Positions 36,425-43,200 of a stretch of 43,200 nucleotides of DNA are shown here, in pieces (positions within the stretch are counted from its first letter, which is position 1; the number at the start of each line of letters is the position of its first letter). The position numbers and the translations under genes were made by a program. Location of the stretch: positions 1 through 43,200 of the forward strand of contig RFTU01000015.1 of the NCBI GenBank assembly GCA_009923315.1, read 5' to 3'. Below the pieces are notes generated by a model. It was not told where the DNA came from. It ran no database searches and saw only the letters and a list, made by a program, of their open reading frames with translations. This DNA is from Betaproteobacteria bacterium. GTDB lineage: Bacteria > Pseudomonadota > Gammaproteobacteria > Burkholderiales > Burkholderiaceae_C.

Positions 36425-37906
36425 TCAGGTGGCCAAGGCCCGGATCACCGCATCACGGCACAGCGCCATAAGGCCACCGGGCAGCAAGCCGAAGATCAGC
36501 ACCGCTGCACCATTGGCCATCAGCAACACGCCCGCTGCACCATGGGATTGAACGATGGGGCCCAGCGTCGGCTCATCAAAGTACATCACCTTCACCACCC
36601 GCAGGTAATAAAAAGCCGCCACCAGGCTCAACAGCACGGCCACTACCGCCAGTGTGATGTAGGCCGCCTGTCCAGTGGTGACAAGGGTTTGCAGCACGGC
36701 CAACTTGGCGTAGAAGCCCATGGTCGGAGGAATGCCGGCAAGTGAGAACATGAACACCGCCATCACGCCGGCCATCCACGGGCGGCGGCGCGCCAAGCCG
36801 GCCAAATCAACGATCTGCTCGCTTTCGAATCCGTCGCGCGCCAGCAGCATCACCAGCCCGAAGCTGCCCAAGGTGGTCAGCACATAAGTGACCATATAGA
36901 ACAGGGCTGAACTGTAGGCATTGCCCGCCGGCAGCGTGTCACCATCAATCACGCCCGAACCCAAGGCCAGCAGCATGAACCCGATCTGTGCGATCGCAGA
37001 ATACGCCAGCATGCGCTTGAGGTTGGTTTGGGCAATGGCCGCCAGATTGCCCACCACCAGCGAGACCACAGCCATGAACAGCAGCATCTGCTGCCAGTCC
37101 ACCGCCACCTTGAGCAGGCCCTCCACCAGCAAGCGGATGGTGATGGCGAACGCCGCGAGTTTGGGGGCGCTGGCGATCAGCAGCGTGACCGCGGTGGGGG
37201 CCCCCTGGTACACGTCAGGTACCCACATGTGGAAAGGTGCCACACCCAACTTGAAGCCTAGCCCCGCGACAATGAACACCACCCCGAACACGAGAACCTG
37301 CCCGTTCACACGGCCCTGAGCGATGACCTCGAAAACCTTCGGGATCTCCAGCGTGCCGGTGGCACCGTACATCATCGACAGGCCGTACAACAGGAAGCCG
37401 CTGGCCAGAGCACCCAGCACGAAGTACTTCATGGCAGCCTCGGTCGCGGTGGCATCGTCCCGCCTCAGGGCCACCAGGGCATAGAGGGACAGGCTCATGA
37501 TTTCAAGGCCTAGGTAAACCACCAGAAAGTCATTGGCCGACAACATCACATGGATGCCCAAGAGCGACAGCAAGGACAGCACATAGAACTCACCCTTGTG
37601 CATGTCGCGGCTGGCGATGTAAGGCTGTGCGTAGGTCAGCGTGATCATCATGGCCAGGGTGGCCCAGACCCCGAGCAGTCGACCCATCGGGTCGGTCACC
37701 ACCATATTGCCCAAGGCATAAAGGGTCAGACCGGCCTCGAATTGCTGGAAATGCAAGATGGCGCTGACGAGCAGTGCAGCCTGGCTCATCCAGTGGGTGT
37801 AATGCCGCCGCCCATCATCGACGAACAGATCGACAATGGCGATCACGCAGACCGCCAACAGCAGGAAGATCTCAGGCGTCAGGGCGGCCCAGTTCAACAA
37901 GGTCAT
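36425..37906 (-). CDS. nuoN: NADH-quinone oxidoreductase subunit N
   Basis: NuoN is one of the three antiporter-like proton-pumping subunits of the complex I membrane arm. From the ATG at 37906 it has 493 residues and about 14 membrane helices. Family marks are YLGLEIMSLSLYALVALRRD, with the conserved Glu of helix 5, GLGFKLGVAPFHMWVPDVYQ with the pumping Lys, and KRMLAYSAIAQIGFMLLAL. The start has TGGAG upstream. It is the last Nuo subunit in the nuoA-N order and is followed by DUF2818. Confidence 0.97.
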   Translation of the reverse strand: MTLLNWAALTPEIFLLLAVCVIAIVDLFVDDGRRHYTHWMSQAALLVSAILHFQQFEAGLTLYALGNMVVTDPMGRLLGVWATLAMMITLTYAQPYIASRDMHKGEFYVLSLLSLLGIHVMLSANDFLVVYLGLEIMSLSLYALVALRRDDATATEAAMKYFVLGALASGFLLYGLSMMYGATGTLEIPKVFEVIAQGRVNGQVLVFGVVFIVAGLGFKLGVAPFHMWVPDVYQGAPTAVTLLIASAPKLAAFAITIRLLVEGLLKVAVDWQQMLLFMAVVSLVVGNLAAIAQTNLKRMLAYSAIAQIGFMLLALGSGVIDGDTLPAGNAYSSALFYMVTYVLTTLGSFGLVMLLARDGFESEQIVDLAGLARRRPWMAGVMAVFMFSLAGIPPTMGFYAKLAVLQTLVTTGQAAYITLAVVAVLLSLVAAFYYLRVVKVMYFDEPTLGPIVQSHGAAGVLLMANGAAVLIFGLLPGGLMALCRDAVIRALAT

Positions 37907-37925
37907 GCTCTTGGTCTCCAGGGGC

Positions 37926-39404
37926 TCAGGCCGGCAACTTGGACAGCGCCACATGGCGCAGCAGCTCGGTGATGGAGGTCTGCATCACGTCGGTGAAGGG
38001 TTTGGGATACACGCCCATCCACAGCACCGCGATGGCCAGCAGGGCCAACATGAAGAACTCGCGATCGTTCAGGTCCGTCAGCTCGCGCACGTTTTCATTG
38101 GCGATGTCGCCGAAGTAGACCCGCTTGACCATCCACAGCGTGTAGGCGGCGCCAAAGACCAAGGTGGTGGCGGCAAGACCTGCGATCCAGAAGTCGACCT
38201 TCACCGCACCCAGGATCACCATCCACTCGCCGACAAAGCCGCCAGTGCCCGGCAAGCCACAGTTGGCCATGGCGAAGAACACCGCAAATGCGGCGAACTT
38301 GGGCATGGTGTTGACCACGCCACCGTAGGAGGCGATCTCTCGCGAATGCACGCGGTCGTACAGCACCCCGATGCACAGGAACATGGCCCCCGACACGAAC
38401 CCATGGCTGATCATCTGAACGATGGCCCCACCCACCCCCAGGTCGCTGAAGATGAAGAAGCCCAGGGTCACAAAGCCCATGTGGGCAATGGACGAATACG
38501 CCACCAGCTTCTTCATGTCCTGCTGCACCAGGGCCACCAAGCCGATGTAGACCACCGCGATCAGGCTCAGGGTGATCATCAGCCAGTCGAACTCGCGGGC
38601 CGCATCGGGCGCAATCGGCATCGAAAACCGAAGAAAACCATAGGCCCCGAGCTTGAGCATGATGGCCGCCAGCACCACCGACCCGCCCGTAGGCGCCTCG
38701 ACGTGAGCATCGGGAAGCCAGGTGTGGACTGGCCACATCGGCACCTTCACCGAGAAGGCCGCGAAGAAGGCGAAGAACAGCAGGGTCTGTGCCGCCATCG
38801 GCAGGGGCAACTGATGCCAGGTCTGGACGTCGAAACTGCCTCCGGACTGCAGGTAAAGATACAGCAGAGCCACCAGCATCAGCAGCGAACCCAAGAGCGT
38901 GTAGAGGAAGAACTTGAAGGCTGCGTACACGCGACGTGGGCCGCCCCAGACACCGATGATGATGTACATCGGGATCAGCGTGGCTTCGAAGAAGACATAG
39001 AACAGCAAACCGTCCAGCGCGCTGAACACGCCCACCATCAGACCCGACAGGATCAGGAAGGCCCCCATGTACAGGGCCACGCGCTCCTCGATCACTTCCC
39101 AGGCGGCGATCACCACGATGATGGTGATGAAGGCGGTGAGCAGGATGAACCACACCGACAAACCGTCCACCCCCAGGTGGTAGCGCACATTGAAGCGGTC
39201 AATCCACGGCAGGTTTTCGATGAACTGCATGCCGGTGGCCGCCGTATCAAAGCCCGTGATCAGCGGAAGGGTGACAAAGAAGGACAACACGGCCGCAGCC
39301 AGCGCCATCCAACGCACCACGCCCGCATGCTCGTCGCGCCCCACCGCCAGCAACAGGACGCCCATCACGATGGGCAGCCAGATGGCAACACTCAACAAAC
39401 CCAT
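37926..39404 (-). CDS. nuoM: NADH-quinone oxidoreductase subunit M
   Basis: NuoM is the second antiporter-like proton-pumping subunit. The 492 residues contain HLGVDGLSVWFILLTAFITI, the conserved Glu in FYVFFEATLIPMYIIIGVWG, the Lys helix in FAFFAAFSVKVPMWPVHTWL, LPDAHVEAPTGGSVVLAAIM, and KKLVAYSSIAHMGFVTLG. It lies between nuoL, 48 bases upstream, and nuoN, 19 bases downstream. Confidence 0.97.
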   Translation of the reverse strand: MGLLSVAIWLPIVMGVLLLAVGRDEHAGVVRWMALAAAVLSFFVTLPLITGFDTAATGMQFIENLPWIDRFNVRYHLGVDGLSVWFILLTAFITIIVVIAAWEVIEERVALYMGAFLILSGLMVGVFSALDGLLFYVFFEATLIPMYIIIGVWGGPRRVYAAFKFFLYTLLGSLLMLVALLYLYLQSGGSFDVQTWHQLPLPMAAQTLLFFAFFAAFSVKVPMWPVHTWLPDAHVEAPTGGSVVLAAIMLKLGAYGFLRFSMPIAPDAAREFDWLMITLSLIAVVYIGLVALVQQDMKKLVAYSSIAHMGFVTLGFFIFSDLGVGGAIVQMISHGFVSGAMFLCIGVLYDRVHSREIASYGGVVNTMPKFAAFAVFFAMANCGLPGTGGFVGEWMVILGAVKVDFWIAGLAATTLVFGAAYTLWMVKRVYFGDIANENVRELTDLNDREFFMLALLAIAVLWMGVYPKPFTDVMQTSITELLRHVALSKLPA

Positions 39405-39452
39405 TTTCTCGTTCTCCGCCTCTTCCGTCAGACCGGGGTCAAGCCCTGGTGA

Positions 39453-39794
39453 TCAATGGCCGAAGAGGCCGGTCAGGTGCGGCCACAGCCGCCAAGTCAT
39501 GAAGCCGAACACGCCCAACAGCATGACCAGCGCGTACCCGTACAGGTGCCCGGTCTGAACCAGGCGGCTCAGGCTCGCCAGAGCGCCCACCGCGCGGGCC
39601 GAACCATTGACGATCACGCCATCGATCACAGCCGCGTCACCGCCTTTCCACAAGCCGGTGCCCAATGCACGTGAGCCTGCGGCCAGGACCTTCTCGTTGA
39701 AGGCGTCCATGTAGTACTTGTTCTCCAGGACCTTGACCAACGGTGACAGCGCGCGCCCGATGGCCGCGGGAATGGACGGCTGCTTCACCACCAA
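39453..39794 (-). CDS. nuoL: C-terminal part of NuoL, out of frame with the main part
   Basis: This short frame begins at codon TTG-GTG-GTG-AAG, overlapping the end of the main nuoL frame, and encodes about 113 residues that match the NuoL C-terminus: [33 protein letters not shown] and a final hydrophobic anchor ([19 protein letters not shown]). In intact NuoL these form the long lateral helix and helix 16, which clamp NuoM and NuoN. A GTG here overlaps the upstream TGA as GTGA, so reinitiation is conceivable, but no ribosome-binding site is visible. A one-base indel, real or an assembly error, is more likely than a separate gene. Joined, the two frames give about 673 residues, the expected size for this order. 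Confidence 0.75.
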   Translation of the reverse strand: MVVKQPSIPAAIGRALSPLVKVLENKYYMDAFNEKVLAAGSRALGTGLWKGGDAAVIDGVIVNGSARAVGALASLSRLVQTGHLYGYALVMLLGVFGFMTWRLWPHLTGLFGH

Positions 39795-41470
39795 GCCAGC
39801 ACCACACCCGACAGGGCCAGCCAGAAAGGAAGCGTTTGCAGCCCGTGCAGCGCCATGGCCACCGCGCCATGAAACTCAGCGGCCAGGTGCCCCATGGCCG
39901 GGTGCTTGGCTGCGTCCACGCTGATGGCGTCCTTCAGGAAATCGCCGAAGAGCATGGGCTCGATCGTCATGTAGCCGATCAACACCGACGGTACGGCCAG
40001 CAGCACCAGTGGCGCGGTCACCACCCAGGGCGACTCGTGGGGCGTGTGCTCTTCGCCGTGGTCGTCGTGGTGATGGTCATGCTCGCTCGGGAAGGGCTTG
40101 TGGTGGAAACGCTCCTGGCCGTGGAAGACCAGGAAGTACATGCGGAAGCTGTAGAAGGCTGTGACGAACACCCCGGCCACCACGGCGAAGATGGCGAAGC
40201 CCGTGCCCGGCAGCTTGCTGGCCTCCACCGCCATGATGATGCTGTCCTTCGAATAGAAGCCAGCAAACAGCGGCGTGCCGATCAGGGCCAAGGACCCCAG
40301 CAGCGAGGTGATCCAGGTGATGGGCATGTGCTTGCGCAGGCCGCCCATGTTGCGGATGTCTTGGTCGTGGTGCATGCCGATGATCACCGAGCCGGCCGCC
40401 AAGAACAGCAGGGCCTTGAAGAAGGCATGCGTCATCAGGTGGAACACCGCCACCGAGTAGGCTGAAGCACCCAGAGCCACCGTCATATAGCCCAGCTGCG
40501 ACAAGGTGGAGTACGCCACCACGCGCTTGATGTCGTTCTGGATGATGCCCAGGAAGCCCATAAACAGCGCCGTGATGGCGCCGATCACCAGCACGACGTT
40601 CAGCGCGGTGTCGGACAGTTCAAACAGCGGCGACATGCGCGCGACCATGAAGATGCCAGCCGTCACCATGGTGGCGGCGTGGATCAGCGCCGAAATCGGT
40701 GTCGGACCTTCCATCGAATCGGGCAGCCACACATGAAGCGGAAACTGCGCGCTCTTGCCCATGGCGCCGATGAACAGGCAGATGCAGGCCACCGTGATGA
40801 GCATCCAGTCGGTCCCCGGGAAACTCAGCTTGGACAACTCATCGGCCTTGGCGAAGGCTTCGGTGTAGTTGAGCGTGCCGCCATAGGCCACCACCAAGCC
40901 AATGCCCAGGATGAAGCCGAAGTCGCCCACCCGATTCACCAGGAAGGCCTTCATGTTGGCAAAGATGGCCGTGGGTTTCTTGTACCAAAAGCCGATGAGC
41001 AGGTAGGACACCAGGCCCACGGCTTCCCACCCGAAGAACAACTGCAGGAAGTTGTTGCTCATCACGAGCATCAACATGGAGAAGGTGAACAGCGAGATGT
41101 AGCTGAAGAAGCGCTGGTAGCCCGGATCGTCCTCCATGTAGCCGATGGTGTAGATGTGCACCATCAGCGACACGAAGGTCACCACGCACATCATCATGGC
41201 CGTCAGGCCATCCACCATGAAACCAACTTCCATTTTCAGCCCGCCGATCACCATCCATTCATAAATGGTCTGGTTGAAACGCGCGCCATCAAGTGCCACG
41301 CTCTTGAGCACCATCGCCGACAGGATGAAGCTGATGAGCACCCCCAGGATGGTGAAGAAGTGCGAGCCTCGACGGCCCACATAGCGGCCGAAAAAGCCCG
41401 CGATGATGGCCCCCACCAAGGGGGCCAGGGGAACCGCCAACAGGGTGCTGGAAGAGAGTTCTGCTGCCAT
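39785..41470 (-). CDS. nuoL: NADH-quinone oxidoreductase subunit L (main part, frame broken at the 3' end)
   Basis: NuoL is the distal antiporter-like subunit of complex I. This frame has 561 residues covering about 15 helices: [40 protein letters not shown] with the conserved Glu, [20 protein letters not shown] with the pumping Lys, and [21 protein letters not shown] His-rich loop follows at about 453-482 ([12 protein letters not shown]). The frame ends at a TGA (39787-39785) right after [11 protein letters not shown], where homologues continue into the lateral helix. The missing part is in the -1 frame (39453-39794). It lies 5 bases after nuoK. Confidence 0.93.
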   Translation of the reverse strand: MAAELSSSTLLAVPLAPLVGAIIAGFFGRYVGRRGSHFFTILGVLISFILSAMVLKSVALDGARFNQTIYEWMVIGGLKMEVGFMVDGLTAMMMCVVTFVSLMVHIYTIGYMEDDPGYQRFFSYISLFTFSMLMLVMSNNFLQLFFGWEAVGLVSYLLIGFWYKKPTAIFANMKAFLVNRVGDFGFILGIGLVVAYGGTLNYTEAFAKADELSKLSFPGTDWMLITVACICLFIGAMGKSAQFPLHVWLPDSMEGPTPISALIHAATMVTAGIFMVARMSPLFELSDTALNVVLVIGAITALFMGFLGIIQNDIKRVVAYSTLSQLGYMTVALGASAYSVAVFHLMTHAFFKALLFLAAGSVIIGMHHDQDIRNMGGLRKHMPITWITSLLGSLALIGTPLFAGFYSKDSIIMAVEASKLPGTGFAIFAVVAGVFVTAFYSFRMYFLVFHGQERFHHKPFPSEHDHHHDDHGEEHTPHESPWVVTAPLVLLAVPSVLIGYMTIEPMLFGDFLKDAISVDAAKHPAMGHLAAEFHGAVAMALHGLQTLPFWLALSGVVLAWW

Positions 41471-41475
41471 CGGGG

Positions 41476-41790
41476 TCAGCCCTTGAGGGTGTCGAGTTCC
41501 TCGACGTTGATCGAGGCCCGGTTGCGGAACAGCACCACCAGGATCGCCAGGCCAATGGCCGATTCGGCAGCGGCCACCGTGAGGATGAAGAACACGAAGA
41601 CCTGACCGGCCATGTCACCCAGGTAGTGGGAAAAAGCCACGAAATTCATGTTCACCGCCAACAGCATCAGTTCGATGGCCATCAGCAACACGATCAGGTT
41701 GCGGCGGTTGAGGAAGATGCCGATCACCGACAGCGCAAAGAGGATCGCGCCGAGCGACAGGTAGTGTCCCAGGGTGATCGCGCCCATCAT
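41476..41790 (-). CDS. nuoK: NADH-quinone oxidoreductase subunit K
   Basis: NuoK is a three-helix membrane subunit of complex I, homologous to MrpC. Its 104 residues hold the two conserved proton-path glutamates, in [20 protein letters not shown] and [20 protein letters not shown]. The ATG overlaps the nuoJ stop as ATGA. It lies 5 bases before nuoL. Confidence 0.97.
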   Translation of the reverse strand: MMGAITLGHYLSLGAILFALSVIGIFLNRRNLIVLLMAIELMLLAVNMNFVAFSHYLGDMAGQVFVFFILTVAAAESAIGLAILVVLFRNRASINVEELDTLKG

Positions 41791-42482
41791 GCTGCTCCTT
41801 TGGGCGCGTTGATGGAGGGCGAGGTGGGTGCAGCCCCCACGGCGGGATCGGCGCCCTGCCCTTGACCGACCGATGATGCCGGCGGGTCCACCTCAGGGGC
41901 CATCGACACCATGCGCACGCGGTCAGCGCGCTTGACCCGAACCTGCTGGCCAGGGTCCATCGCCCGCACATCCTTGCGCTTGCGCAGGGTCAGCGCCAGC
42001 GCGGCCACCATGGCCACCAGCAGCAGCACCGCAGCCAACTGCAGTGGGTACAGGTAGTGGGTGTAGAGCTCAATGCCCAACAGGCGCGTGTTGCCGTACT
42101 CGGCCAGGCGCGGGTCAACTGGCGCGGCTTGCGACACACGAAAACCGCTCATCAACACCAGGGCCATCTCTACGGCGATCACCGCGCCGATGAGGCCAGC
42201 CAGCGGAAGATGCTGCCAAAAGTTCTGGCGGAACTGATCGGTGTTGATGTCCAACATCATCACCACGAACAGGAACAGCACCATCACGGCGCCCACATAG
42301 ACCAGCACCAGGGTGATGGCCAGGAACTCCGCCTGCAGCAGCATCCACACGCAGGAGGCACTGAAGAAGGCAAGCACCAGGAACAGCGCGGCATGCACCG
42401 TACTGCGGGCCGTGATGACGCGGAACGCGGCCAACAGCAGCACCGCAGAAAACACATAGAACAGGGCGGCTTGGTTATCCAT
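41787..42482 (-). CDS. nuoJ: NADH-quinone oxidoreductase subunit J
   Basis: NuoJ is a five-helix membrane subunit near the quinone module. The 231 residues start with [20 protein letters not shown] and contain [20 protein letters not shown], the third helix with the pi-bulge region, then [11 protein letters not shown] charged, low-complexity cytoplasmic tail (about residues 178-231) rich in Pro and Ala follows helix 5 and is longer than in E. coli NuoJ. It is coupled to nuoK by a 4-base overlap. Confidence 0.96.
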   Translation of the reverse strand: MDNQAALFYVFSAVLLLAAFRVITARSTVHAALFLVLAFFSASCVWMLLQAEFLAITLVLVYVGAVMVLFLFVVMMLDINTDQFRQNFWQHLPLAGLIGAVIAVEMALVLMSGFRVSQAAPVDPRLAEYGNTRLLGIELYTHYLYPLQLAAVLLLVAMVAALALTLRKRKDVRAMDPGQQVRVKRADRVRMVSMAPEVDPPASSVGQGQGADPAVGAAPTSPSINAPKGAA

Positions 42483-42506
42483 GATCGTGAAAGCAAAGGC
42501 ACCACA

Positions 42507-42995
42507 TCAGCGGTACTTCGCATCGGCCTCCTTGCTCGCGGCGATCTCCTTTTCGTAGCGATCACCCACTGCCAAGAGCATCTCCTTGGTGAAGTAGAGG
42601 TCGCCACGCTTCTCGCCGTGGTATTCAAAAATATGGGTTTCGACGATCGAGTCCACGGGGCAGCTTTCCTCGCAGAAGCCGCAGAAGATGCACTTGGTCA
42701 GGTCGATGTCGTAGCGCTTGGTGCGGCGTGAACCGTCTTCGCGCACATCACTCTCGATGGTGATGGCCATGGCCGGGCACACCGCTTCGCATAGCTTGCA
42801 GGCGATGCAGCGCTCTTCTCCGTTGTCGTAGCGGCGCAGCGCATGAAGACCCCGAAAACGCGGCGACAGCGGCGTCTTCTCTTCCGGAAACTGCACCGTG
42901 ACCTTGCGCTTGAAGAAGTGGCGCCCGGTGACCTTGAGCCCCTTGAGGAGCTCCAAGAGCATGAAGCTCTGAACAAAATCCTTGACGGCGGACAT
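42507..42995 (-). CDS. nuoI: NADH-quinone oxidoreductase subunit I
   Basis: NuoI carries the two [4Fe-4S] clusters N6a and N6b that pass electrons from the peripheral arm toward NuoB. The 162-residue protein has two ferredoxin motifs, [12 protein letters not shown] and [12 protein letters not shown], and the amphipathic N-terminal helix [19 protein letters not shown]. The ATG at 42995 matches the family; the open frame upstream overlaps nuoH. It lies 11 bases after nuoH and 24 before nuoJ. Confidence 0.97.
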   Translation of the reverse strand: MSAVKDFVQSFMLLELLKGLKVTGRHFFKRKVTVQFPEEKTPLSPRFRGLHALRRYDNGEERCIACKLCEAVCPAMAITIESDVREDGSRRTKRYDIDLTKCIFCGFCEESCPVDSIVETHIFEYHGEKRGDLYFTKEMLLAVGDRYEKEIAASKEADAKYR

Positions 42996-43006
42996 GTGCG
43001 TGTCTC

Positions 43007-43200
43007 TCACTTCCAGATGTTCAGCGGCGTCTGCATCCACAGACCGACGACGATGAGCCATACCAGGGTGACGGGGATGAAGATCTTCCAACCCAGACGC
43101 ATGATCTGGTCATAGCGGTATCGCGGGAAGGTGGCACGCACCCAAAGGAACATGGTGACCACCACGAAGACCTTGATGGCCAACCAGATCCAGCCCGGGA
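43007..43200 (-). CDS. nuoH: NADH-quinone oxidoreductase subunit H (3' end only)
   Basis: Only the last 64 residues are in the window; the gene runs off the right edge. Read on the minus strand it gives [40 protein letters not shown] and ends [11 protein letters not shown] with a TGA at 43009-43007. The [13 protein letters not shown] segment is the conserved NuoH signature near the quinone-binding region. It precedes nuoI by 11 bases, the standard nuoH-I order. Confidence 0.95.
   Translation of the reverse strand, partial: PGWIWLAIKVFVVVTMFLWVRATFPRYRYDQIMRLGWKIFIPVTLVWLIVVGLWMQTPLNIWK

Noticed and set aside
37836-39452. A 538-codon plus-strand open frame opposite nuoM
   Set aside because: The composition is extreme (His, Gln, Asp) and it mirrors the codon bias of nuoM, which is certain on the other strand.
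39785-39800. Programmed -1 ribosomal frameshift in nuoL
   Set aside because: No X-XXY-YYZ slippery heptamer or downstream pseudoknot is visible at the junction; an indel is simpler.
40050-40112. His/Asp-rich segment in NuoL as a possible metal-binding insertion
   Set aside because: NuoL proteins of this group commonly have a His-rich loop at this place, so it is not a novel insertion.

Overview
The window is a dense, G+C-rich stretch of chromosomal core genes from a Gram-negative bacterium. Outer-membrane and lipid A genes (bamA, skp, lpxD-fabZ-lpxA-lpxB) show a Gram-negative envelope. The gene orders rpsF-priB-rpsR-rplI-dnaB, ppsA/ppsR and rpsB-tsf-pyrH-frr-uppS-cdsA-dxr-rseP-bamA, plus a DUF2818 gene after nuoN, point to Betaproteobacteria, order Burkholderiales (Comamonadaceae or a close relative). 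This placement rests on gene order and protein families, not on a phylogeny. I see no tRNA, rRNA, insertion sequence, phage gene, CRISPR array or other mobile DNA. No gap between genes exceeds about 155 bases.

Layout. (1) 1-3891, plus: grpE (5' end cut by the window edge), dnaK and dnaJ, the Hsp70 chaperone machine. A sigma-32-like promoter precedes dnaK and a terminator-like double hairpin lies between dnaK and dnaJ. (2) 3951-9636, minus: ppsA, then rpsF-priB-rpsR-rplI, ending at a strong intrinsic terminator, then dnaB with two DnaA-box-like sites in front. ppsR (9777-10619, plus) diverges from ppsA. (3) 10613-25998, minus: a 15-kb run of 16 genes covering translation (rpsB, tsf, frr), UMP kinase, isoprenoid and phospholipid synthesis (dxr, uppS, cdsA), envelope biogenesis (rseP, bamA, skp), lipid A (lpxD, fabZ, lpxA, lpxB), rnhB and a TrmH-family RNA methyltransferase. 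Many junctions overlap by 1-8 bases. (4) 26152-34781, mixed: nnr (NAD(P)HX repair), an HcaT-like MFS transporter coupled to aroC, a two-CBS-domain protein, metY with an overlapping alpha/beta hydrolase, a DUF2069 membrane protein and an FAD-linked 2-hydroxyacid dehydrogenase-like enzyme. (5) 34843-43200, minus: the distal half of the complex I operon, nuoH (partial), I, J, K, L, M, N, followed by DUF2818, a Nudix hydrolase and DUF1178.

The clearest anomaly is nuoL. Its frame is broken near codon 561, so the lateral helix and last membrane anchor lie in a second, overlapping frame. The regulatory signals that stand out are the heat-shock promoter, the dnaK-dnaJ and rpsB-tsf attenuator-like hairpins, the tandem DnaA-like boxes before dnaB, and an nnr ribosome-binding site lying inside the opposing rpsB promoter.

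I looked for an undescribed system and found no convincing one. The least-explained parts are the small conserved proteins of unknown function (DUF2818, DUF1178, DUF2069, the CBS protein) and two tightly coupled partners (the MFS transporter with aroC, the hydrolase with metY).
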